Assembly (NCBI GenBank): GCA_013696065.1
Contig: JACCZJ010000272.1
Span: 1-6,890, forward strand
DNA length: 6,890 nucleotides
Direction: 5' to 3'
From: Nocardioidaceae bacterium
GTDB taxonomy: Bacteria > Actinomycetota > Actinomycetes > Propionibacteriales > Nocardioidaceae
The notes beneath the pieces are model-generated. The model had not been told where the DNA came from. It saw only the letters and a list, made by a program, of their open reading frames with translations, and searched no databases. The position numbers were made by a program, and so were the translations under genes. Shown piece after piece: positions 1-5,501 of the stretch (position 1 is the first letter of the stretch; each line of letters opens with the position of its first letter).

Positions 1-168
1 AACCTGCGGGTCAACGACGCCTCCCTGCTGCCGTGGGCTCCGGGCATCAACCCTCAAGGGACACTGATGGCCATCGCTCATCGAAACGTCGACGCTTTCC
101 TCGTCGACGACAGATCCAGCCGGGGCACAGGCCAGCTAGGCAAAAAGCTGGCCGGCTGGCAACGCTGA
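1..168 (+). CDS. GMC-family flavin oxidoreductase, C-terminal fragment (5' end outside window)
   Basis: Frame 1 is open from the window edge to a TGA at 166-168, giving the last 55 residues of a protein. The fragment carries the GMC C-terminal signature: V-N-D-A-S-L-L-P at visible residues 4-11, then G-I-N-P-Q-G-T at 15-21 and M-A-I-A-H at 23-27. In GMC enzymes (choline oxidase/dehydrogenase, glucose oxidase) the DAS segment lies by the FAD, and the Asn or His of the NP motif, here N17, is part of the active-site pair. The family oxidises alcohol or sugar hydroxyls with FAD. The partner active-site His, the FAD-binding N-terminus and about 90% of a usual 500-residue protein are missing, so the substrate cannot be judged. 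A 34-residue tail after the NP motif ends the protein. It is the first visible gene of a rightward operon; the next gene starts 63 nt downstream. Confidence 0.82.
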   Translation, partial: NLRVNDASLLPWAPGINPQGTLMAIAHRNVDAFLVDDRSSRGTGQLGKKLAGWQR

Positions 169-220
169 CGGGGTCTGGGCCGTCCAAGGAGACAACTGCC
201 ACCGACCGACCATCCACATG

Positions 221-226
221 AAGGAG
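221..226 (+). promoter_or_regulatory. Ribosome binding site for the first SDR gene
   Basis: AAGGAG lies 5 nt before the GTG at 232 and fixes that start. The ATG at 218-220 runs in another frame and stops after six codons. The rest of the gap from 169 shows no convincing promoter or terminator. A second AAGGAGA copy sits at 185-191 with no start codon at a suitable distance. Confidence 0.75.
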
Positions 227-231
227 AACGA

Positions 232-1290
232 GTGACTGCGCTGCTCGACGAAGCTGCGACGACGATCGTGACCGGCGGCAGTGGCTGGTTCGGCCGCGCC
301 TTTTTGGCGGCGATAAGAGATGGCGAAGGCGACACCACCGGACCAGTGGGGCGCTCAGGCGTTGTACGGGCTCTCGTGCCCGACCCCGGTGACGTGGAGG
401 CAGTCCTCTCGGTGCTGCCGCGGGCTCAGGTACACGTGGGTGACGTCACGGAGCCATCTGCGCTCAAGCGGCTGTTTGCCGATGGCGCCGGAGCCTCCGT
501 GGTGCACGCGGCAGGCGTTATCCATCCCCAACGGGTTGCGGACTTTGAAGCCGTGAACGCCGATGGCACTGCGGGCGTGCTCGCCGCGGCAAAGGACGCG
601 GGTGTACGCCGATTCGTGCACGTCTCGTCCAACTCGCCCTTCGGGGTCAACCCGACCCCCACGGACACCTTCCGCCACGACGAGCCGTATCACCCTTACC
701 TGGGTTACGGGCGCTCCAAGATGCTGGCCGAGGAGCGTGTTCGCGCCGCTCACAGCAACGACTTCGAGACCGTGATCGTCCGGCCACCCTGGTTCTACGG
801 GCCCTGGCAGCCGCTGCGCCAGACCACGTTCTTCCGGCTGATCCGGACCGGCAAGTTTCCGCTGATCGGCGATGGTTCGCAGCGTCGCTCGATGGTCTAC
901 GTCGACAACCTCGTGCAGGGAGTGGCTCTCGCCGAGCGTCACCCCGCAGCGGCCGGTGATGCGTTCTGGATCGCTGACGAACGTCCGTACACGATGCTCG
1001 AGATCCTTGCCACGGTCAAGCAGGCCTTGCGCGACGAGGGCTTCGACGTGGCTGACCGACAGGTCAAGCTGCCGGGCCTCGCGTCCCGGGTCGCGGAACG
1101 GATCGACCGGGTGCTGCAAGGACGGGGCATCTACCACCAGGAGTTCCATGTCCTCGGCGAGATGGACAAGACCATCGCGTGCGACATCGCCTACTCGCGG
1201 GACGTCCTCGGCTTCGACCCGAAGATCGAGCTGCACGAGGGCATGCGTCGCTCAATCCGCTGGTGCATCGAGCAGGGAGTTCAGATCTGA
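232..1290 (+). CDS. NAD(P)-dependent epimerase/dehydratase, extended SDR (first of tandem pair)
   Basis: This 352-residue protein has the size and motif order of extended short-chain dehydrogenases acting on nucleotide sugars or related sterol/sugar substrates. The Rossmann loop is T-G-G-S-G-W-F-G (14-21). G-D-V is at 70-72, H-A-A-G at 92-95, the catalytic Ser probably S133 in V-S-S-N-S, and the catalytic Tyr/Lys pair Y159-x-x-x-K163. R-P-P-W-F-Y-G-P (184-191) begins the substrate-binding part. The end of the second beta strand (A-L-V-P-D-P, about 47-52) lacks the clear acidic residue expected for NAD, so the cofactor is unsure. There is no signal peptide or membrane segment, so it should be cytosolic. 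The GTG start follows an AAGGAG at good spacing. A second SDR follows after 21 nt, implying one mRNA and perhaps sequential steps. The family is secure; the substrate is unknown. Confidence 0.9.
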   Translation: MTALLDEAATTIVTGGSGWFGRAFLAAIRDGEGDTTGPVGRSGVVRALVPDPGDVEAVLSVLPRAQVHVGDVTEPSALKRLFADGAGASVVHAAGVIHPQRVADFEAVNADGTAGVLAAAKDAGVRRFVHVSSNSPFGVNPTPTDTFRHDEPYHPYLGYGRSKMLAEERVRAAHSNDFETVIVRPPWFYGPWQPLRQTTFFRLIRTGKFPLIGDGSQRRSMVYVDNLVQGVALAERHPAAAGDAFWIADERPYTMLEILATVKQALRDEGFDVADRQVKLPGLASRVAERIDRVLQGRGIYHQEFHVLGEMDKTIACDIAYSRDVLGFDPKIELHEGMRRSIRWCIEQGVQI

Positions 1291-1300
1291 TGCCGTCGAC

Positions 1301-1306
1301 GAGAGG
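1301..1306 (+). promoter_or_regulatory. Ribosome binding site for the second SDR gene
   Basis: GAGAGG lies 5 nt before the GTG at 1312. The in-frame ATG at 1321 would be 14 nt away, so the GTG is preferred. That choice adds only three residues. Confidence 0.65.
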
Positions 1307-1311
1307 ACACA

Positions 1312-2355
1312 GTGATCCAGATGAGTGACGTGGCGTTGGTGACGGGTGGCAGCGGCTATTTCGGCTCGCTGCTGGTGGCGGAGCTCAAGGCGCAAGGCCA
1401 GCAGGTGCGCGTACTCGACCTGGTCGATGCGGACGACCGTCCGGCTGACGTGGACTTCGTCCAAGGTGACATCCGGTTCGCTGACGATGTCCGCCGCGCC
1501 GTCGACGGCGTCGACGTGGTCTATCACAACGTCGCGCAGGTGCCACTGGCTCGCGACAAGAGCCTGTTCCAGAGTGTCAACGTCGGCGGCACCAACACTT
1601 TGCTGACCGAGTCCGAGGCCGCAGGAGTCGCCAAGGTGGTCTACACCTCGTCGTCGGCCGTCTTCGGCATACCGAAGTCGAACCCGGTGTTTCCCGAGAC
1701 TCCGCCCACGCCGGTCGAGGCATATGGGCAGGCCAAGTACGAAGGGGAGCTGCTCTGTCGCGCAGCCGTGAGCCGCGGTCTCGACGTCGCCATCGTGCGC
1801 CCGCGCACGATCTTGGGCCTCGGACGGCTCGGCATCTTCGGCATCTTGTTCGACTGGATCGCTGATGGCGCGACCGTACCGGTGCTCGGCAAAGGCGACA
1901 ACGTCTATCAGTTCGTGCACGCCCACGACCTCGCCACCGCGTGCATCTTGGCCGGGCAACGAAGCGGGCCAGGCATTTACAACATCGGCGCCGAGGAGTT
2001 CGGCACGATGCGCGAGGCCGTTGAGCACCTGTGCGAGTACGCCGGCACCGGCGCCAAGGTGCGCTCCGTTCCCGTCGGACTGACCAGCAAAGCCATGCAA
2101 GCGACCGCCACTGTCGGGCTCACGCCATTCGGTCCCTATCACTGGATCATGTACAGCAAGGAGCTGTGGTTCGACCTCGCTGCCGCCAAGCAGGAGCTCG
2201 GCTGGAGTGCCGAGTACTCCACCGACGCGGCATTCCGGGACTCCTACGACTGGTTCCTGAAGAACCGGCGAGCCCTCAGCGGCTCCCACGCGTCGCACCA
2301 CCGCAGTCCCGCCAAGCAAGGCATCCTGGCGGTGGCCAAAAAGGTCGTGCGCTGA
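1312..2355 (+). CDS. NAD-dependent epimerase/dehydratase, extended SDR (second of tandem pair)
   Basis: This 347-residue extended SDR resembles its upstream neighbour in layout but is well diverged from it. It has T-G-G-S-G-Y-F-G at 11-18 and an Asp at the end of beta-2 (V-L-D, D36), typical of NAD use. G-D-I is at 52-54, T-S-S-S-A-V-F-G at 112-119 with S114 as the likely catalytic Ser, and Y138-G-Q-A-K142 is the catalytic pair. R-P-R-T-I-L-G (163-169) and F-V-H-A-H-D-L (201-207) are usual SDR substrate-domain elements. The segment that often reads H-x-A-A is H-N-V-A-Q (72-76) here. After the SDR fold (ending near W314-F315) comes a roughly 30-residue basic tail with H-A-S-H-H and K-K-V-V-R. 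It is probably cytosolic, possibly membrane-associated through this tail. Its stop lies 2 nt before the next start. Sugar epimerase, dehydratase and hydroxysteroid-type dehydrogenase all remain possible. Confidence 0.9.
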   Translation: MIQMSDVALVTGGSGYFGSLLVAELKAQGQQVRVLDLVDADDRPADVDFVQGDIRFADDVRRAVDGVDVVYHNVAQVPLARDKSLFQSVNVGGTNTLLTESEAAGVAKVVYTSSSAVFGIPKSNPVFPETPPTPVEAYGQAKYEGELLCRAAVSRGLDVAIVRPRTILGLGRLGIFGILFDWIADGATVPVLGKGDNVYQFVHAHDLATACILAGQRSGPGIYNIGAEEFGTMREAVEHLCEYAGTGAKVRSVPVGLTSKAMQATATVGLTPFGPYHWIMYSKELWFDLAAAKQELGWSAEYSTDAAFRDSYDWFLKNRRALSGSHASHHRSPAKQGILAVAKKVVR

Positions 2356-2357
2356 GG
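2354..2357 (+). promoter_or_regulatory. Poorly placed Shine-Dalgarno-like GAGG abutting the membrane-protein start
   Basis: GAGG touches the ATG at 2358 with no spacer, so it is a poor ribosome site. The SDR stop codon (2353-2355) lies 2 nt before the ATG. Reinitiation by ribosomes finishing the SDR is the likelier way translation begins (inference). Confidence 0.4.
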
Positions 2358-4679
2358 ATGTCGTCGGTTCGGGGGGGAAGCCCAGCTTGGCCGAACGTCT
2401 CCGCGCCCGCGGGGTGGTCCGAGTCGCGGTGGAGACTCCTGTGGCAGGGCGTGTCTGTGCTCTCCATGGCTGCGGTGCTGCTCCTTCTGCGTCAGCTGCA
2501 GCCGAGGTTTTGGTTCGTCGACGACAAGCGCAATCAATACCTCCCCGTTGCCCGCGACATCGGTCGACGCCTCCGGGACGGGGAGTTCCCGGCCATCGAC
2601 CCCGACCTCGGCACTGGCGGCAACTTCGCCCTCGACCTGCAGTACGGCCTGTATGAACCCGTGCATCTGCTGACCGCAGTCTTCTTGTCGTATGTGGACA
2701 ACTTCGCCCTGGCTGGCTTCCTCTGGGCAGCTGCCTATCTCCTGATCTTTGCCCTCGGAACCACCTGTCTCACCCTGAGGCTGGGGGCCGCCGGCCCGTG
2801 GGCGGTGGCGGCGGGACTCTCTGCGGCCACGTCTGGCTATGTTCTCTACTGGCTGGCACCCAATTGGATCCCCGGCTTGCTGTCGCTTGCCTGGCTGCCT
2901 TGGCTGTGGTGGGCCTGGTCTGGTCGTCTGAGCCCGCTGAGATGTCTCGCCGTCGCCGTGTTCACCTATCTGGTGATCGCCGGGGGATGGCCAGCAACGT
3001 GGTTGATGTTTGCCGCCCTCGCGGTGGGGCTGCTGGTCGAGGAGATGGTCCTGCGTGACCGCGGTGCACCCAACCGGTCATGGTTGGCGCCGTTGGCAAT
3101 CCGCAGCGCGGCCGTGGTCGCAGGCGTGATCCCCGCGGCAATCACCGTGTTGCCCCTGTTGCGGGCAGCCGACTACACGGCCCGCAACGACGAGATCCGC
3201 AACAGCAACTTCCTCGTCCCCAATCTCGCCGACCTCCTCGCCTTCGCGTCCCCGACCTTGCACGGTGAGATCACCGGCTTCTGGGGCTCCACCATCATGA
3301 GCCCGATCTATTTCGCCGCGTGGTTCGGCCTACCCGTTCTCTGGCTCGTCGCGTGGAGCCGTCAGCGGGTAAAGGTGCGAGGTGTGATCAGTGGGGCACT
3401 CGCCTGTCTGATCATGGCGGTGCTGACCCAGGCCCCCAGCGATCTGGGTCCACTGCGCAACCCCTTCCGCGGCTTGGCCGGGTTCCAGTTCTTCCTCATC
3501 GTCACCGTCGTGATGCTCGCATGTGCAGGAGCCCTCGTCGTCAACCGGCATCGAGTGGTCGGTTTGGCGGCATCGGTGCTGGCACTGGGGTGGCTCACGT
3601 GGGCGCGCGACCCGCTGGACAGCAATGGCCTGACGGGGGTCCTCATCGTCGCCGCGCTGGCAACGGCGCTGGTCGTGGCAGCTCGGATCGCCGCCTCGGC
3701 CGGAGGCCTGGTGGCCTGGGTCGGGACAGGTGTCGCGGCAGTTGTCGCATTCCAGCTGAACCCGGTTGACGTCGACCCGCTGCGACCGGTGACCGACACG
3801 GGGGGGAACGTCTCGATCACCGAGGCGGATTGGCCGGTCTTTGCCTCATTTCCGAGGACAGAGCCAGTGGTGATGCAGCGCTGGTTTGCCGACGGCGTAG
3901 GCCGCGGCTTCGAGCGCTTGTCGGCCGATGTCCGACTAGCTCCCGGCTACTCTTCGATTCGCCAGGTCGGATTCGAGGAGCGCTTCTGCATCAAGTCTTC
4001 CCACGGCTACACGTGCGATGCCGCCGCGAGGCGGCTGCTCGAGGCCGAGCCGCGGACTGACCGCCCGTGGATCGACCTGCTGGGCTACCGCACAGTTGTC
4101 CTCGCCGGTGAGAAGCGGCAGCGGCTGTGGAAGCGCGCCGCAGGTCCGGAGTGGGAACGCGTGGACAAGGGCACGGATTTCTTCAAGTACCAGCGGCGCG
4201 AGGTGCCGGTTGTCGCTGGCCGGATCACGCACGTCGAAGGGGAGGCGGAGATCCGTGAGCTCGAGGTGAGCAACGGCACGCAGTCCTACGAGGTCACGTC
4301 CTCCCCGGGCGCCGTACTCGTCTTCCGTGACCTCTATTGGCCCGGCTACGCCGCCACTCTCGACGGTGAGCCGCTGAAGGTCTCCAGCCTCAGCGGTACT
4401 TTGCTGACGGTCGAGCTGCCCCCCGGGGCGACGGGTGAGCTCACCGTCCATTACGCGCCGGTGACCGGCGGCGAACTGGCCGGGCTGACCGCTGGCGGCA
4501 TCGGAGTCGCCGGAGTCAGCATGGTGATGGCGTGGATATGGCGCCGCCGCTTCACAACCGACTTGTCAGAAACTGAGACTGCCAGAGCCGTCCCAGCTTC
4601 TGACAAGTCAGTTGGTGTAGACGGCGATCGCGACGAGGGTGAGCCAGATGAGGGCAAGACCTTGCAGAACCCGATCTGA
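2358..4679 (+). CDS. YfhO-like polytopic membrane protein, probable GT-C type glycosyltransferase
   Basis: From the ATG at 2358 this encodes 773 residues. The frame is open further upstream, but that would overlap the SDR gene by over 300 nt in an Arg/His-rich shadow translation. A cytoplasmic N-terminus with several Arg residues leads to a first membrane segment (about 30-48). A loop with F-V-D-D-K-R-N-Q-Y-L-P (53-63) fits the acidic first loop of GT-C enzymes. About twelve more hydrophobic segments follow between 108 and 466. An extracytoplasmic domain (about 470-705) contains C544 and C553, possibly a disulphide, and the YfhO-like ending R-D-L-Y-W-P-G-Y-A-A-T-L-D-G (657-670) with P-P-G and H-Y-A-P (698-701). 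A last membrane segment (706-728) precedes a Thr/Glu/Asp-rich tail. Family members are linked to lipid-carried sugar transfer outside the membrane; donor and acceptor here are unknown. The last 72 nt overlap the convergent ubiA gene. Confidence 0.8.
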   Translation: MSSVRGGSPAWPNVSAPAGWSESRWRLLWQGVSVLSMAAVLLLLRQLQPRFWFVDDKRNQYLPVARDIGRRLRDGEFPAIDPDLGTGGNFALDLQYGLYEPVHLLTAVFLSYVDNFALAGFLWAAAYLLIFALGTTCLTLRLGAAGPWAVAAGLSAATSGYVLYWLAPNWIPGLLSLAWLPWLWWAWSGRLSPLRCLAVAVFTYLVIAGGWPATWLMFAALAVGLLVEEMVLRDRGAPNRSWLAPLAIRSAAVVAGVIPAAITVLPLLRAADYTARNDEIRNSNFLVPNLADLLAFASPTLHGEITGFWGSTIMSPIYFAAWFGLPVLWLVAWSRQRVKVRGVISGALACLIMAVLTQAPSDLGPLRNPFRGLAGFQFFLIVTVVMLACAGALVVNRHRVVGLAASVLALGWLTWARDPLDSNGLTGVLIVAALATALVVAARIAASAGGLVAWVGTGVAAVVAFQLNPVDVDPLRPVTDTGGNVSITEADWPVFASFPRTEPVVMQRWFADGVGRGFERLSADVRLAPGYSSIRQVGFEERFCIKSSHGYTCDAAARRLLEAEPRTDRPWIDLLGYRTVVLAGEKRQRLWKRAAGPEWERVDKGTDFFKYQRREVPVVAGRITHVEGEAEIRELEVSNGTQSYEVTSSPGAVLVFRDLYWPGYAATLDGEPLKVSSLSGTLLTVELPPGATGELTVHYAPVTGGELAGLTAGGIGVAGVSMVMAWIWRRRFTTDLSETETARAVPASDKSVGVDGDRDEGEPDEGKTLQNPI
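4555..4614 (-). terminator. Long hairpin at the ubiA stop codon, probable terminator or mRNA 3' stabiliser
   Basis: Arms 4555-4579 and 4590-4614 pair over 25 positions around a 10-nt loop (4580-4589). There are 22 Watson-Crick pairs, including 12 in a row (4560-4571 with 4598-4609). The other three positions (4559/4610, 4572/4597, 4576/4593) are C-A or A-C on the + strand but G-U in the leftward RNA, which therefore forms an unbroken stem. The stem includes the ubiA stop codon and last codon. No U-rich run follows on either strand, so it would be a U-less terminator or a 3' stability element. It also lies inside the coding sequence of the rightward membrane protein (about residues 733-753). 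Confidence 0.65.
4608..4679. other. Convergent overlap of two coding regions (72 nt)
   Basis: The rightward membrane-protein gene reads to a TGA at 4677-4679, while the leftward ubiA ends with a TGA whose complement is at 4608-4610. The overlapped stretch encodes a hydrophobic UbiA C-terminus on one strand and a polar, acidic tail (D-G-D-R-D-E-G-E-P-D-E-G) on the other. The latter looks dictated by the ubiA sequence. Confidence 0.85.
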
Positions 4680-5501
4680 CAGCGCAATCTCTTCGGGTTC
4701 ACCGGCGCGGCCCGCATCGACGTCGACGGCGTACCGCAAGACTGCGAGCACGAACGGCGCGATCGAGATCGCCGCCCATGGCGTGCCACTCAGCTCCTTC
4801 ATCTCGAACGCCCACAGGCCGTAGGTCATGATGACGAGAGCAGCCGCGACGCTCCATACGAAACGCAAATAACTGGCGGAGTAGCCGCTCAGGGAGCGGC
4901 GCGTCGACGAGTCCCCTGGCTTCGTCATGGTCACCTCGGCATACCGCTTGCCCGCCGCCATGAACAGCGAACCGAACGAGGCTGCGAGCAAGAACCACTG
5001 CGACAGCTCGATCTCCGCGGCCGCGCCACCCGCGACCGCCCGCAACAAGAAGCCGGAGGCGATGATCGCGATGTCGATGACCGGCTCGTCCTTGAGCGCG
5101 AGGCAGTACACGAGCGAGACCGCCTCGTAGGTCGCGACCACAGCGAACAGCTCGCGGTTGGCCGCGAGACTCACCGCCAACCCTGCGAGGAGCAAGCCGA
5201 TGCCGACGACCACGGCAAGTTTGGTGGACACTTCGCCGGCTGGGATGGGGCGAAAGCGCTTGGTCGGATGGGCTCGATCCTCTTCGATGTCTCTCACGTC
5301 GTTGATGAAGTAGATGCCCGACGCGGCGCAACAGAACGCCGCGAAGGCGATGCAAGCCGCGACGAGCACATCGAGATCGGCGATTCGGCCGCCCAAGGCC
5401 GGAGCAGCGAGGACCAGGAGGTTCTTGATCCACTGCCGTGGCCGAGCGGCTCTGACCACTGCTCCGGCAGAGAAGCTGGTCGAGGTCGTGCTCGTCGTCA
5501 T
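4608..5501 (-). CDS. ubiA: Decaprenyl-phosphate phosphoribosyltransferase (UbiA prenyltransferase family, Rv3806c type)
   Basis: This 297-residue membrane protein has the length and motifs of DPPR synthase. That enzyme joins phosphoribosyl pyrophosphate to a polyprenyl (decaprenyl) phosphate, the first committed step to lipid-linked ribo- and arabinofuranose donors. R-P-R-Q-W-I-K-N lies at 20-27. The Mg-binding N-D-V-R-D-I-E-E-D (67-75) is an intact NDxxDxxxD motif, followed by the Rv3806c-like H-P-T-K-R-F-R-P-I-P-A-G (78-89). Y-C-L-A-L-K-D-E-P-V-I-D is at 132-143, A-A-G-K-R-Y-A-E at 182-189 and G-E-P-E-E-I at 267-272. About eight to nine hydrophobic segments are visible. The ATG overlaps the stop of the upstream DUF885 gene as ATGA, and the only Shine-Dalgarno-like GAGG is weak and 13 nt away, so translation is probably coupled. 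The chain length of the natural lipid is not readable from sequence. Confidence 0.92.
   Translation of the reverse strand: MTTSTTSTSFSAGAVVRAARPRQWIKNLLVLAAPALGGRIADLDVLVAACIAFAAFCCAASGIYFINDVRDIEEDRAHPTKRFRPIPAGEVSTKLAVVVGIGLLLAGLAVSLAANRELFAVVATYEAVSLVYCLALKDEPVIDIAIIASGFLLRAVAGGAAAEIELSQWFLLAASFGSLFMAAGKRYAEVTMTKPGDSSTRRSLSGYSASYLRFVWSVAAALVIMTYGLWAFEMKELSGTPWAAISIAPFVLAVLRYAVDVDAGRAGEPEEIALSDRVLQGLALIWLTLVAIAVYTN
5498..5501 (-). other. ATGA stop/start overlap linking the DUF885 gene and ubiA
   Basis: On the leftward strand ATGA holds both the ubiA ATG (5501-5499) and the TGA stop (5500-5498) of the upstream gene. This 4-nt overlap is typical of translational coupling in one mRNA. Confidence 0.85.

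Noticed and set aside
33..221. Small rightward open frame (62 codons) at the left end
   Set aside because: It is shifted from the GMC C-terminal frame, which carries a recognisable family signature. Its product is Arg/Thr-rich and unrecognised.
169..231. Possible promoter in the 63-nt gap between the GMC and first SDR genes
   Set aside because: I see no convincing -10/-35 pair and no hairpin. The gap is compatible with continuous transcription of one operon.
355..1236. Leftward open frame (293 codons) antisense to the first SDR gene
   Set aside because: Same reasoning: no domain signature, and the opposite strand has a complete extended SDR with all catalytic motifs.
1281..1290. Perfect 10-bp palindrome TCAGATCTGA at the first SDR stop codon
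   Set aside because: Short palindromes like this occur by chance. It has no loop for a terminator and no second copy was noticed, so an operator call is not supported.
1252..2319. Long leftward open frame (355 codons) antisense to both SDR genes
   Set aside because: It is fully covered by well-supported SDR genes on the other strand. No family motif is recognisable in it, and long antisense frames are common in high-GC DNA.
2031..2357. Upstream in-frame ATG that would extend the membrane protein by 109 residues
   Set aside because: It would overlap the SDR gene by over 300 nt. The added residues are Arg/His-rich shadow sequence with no hydrophobic or domain pattern, and an ATG at 2358 fits operon spacing.
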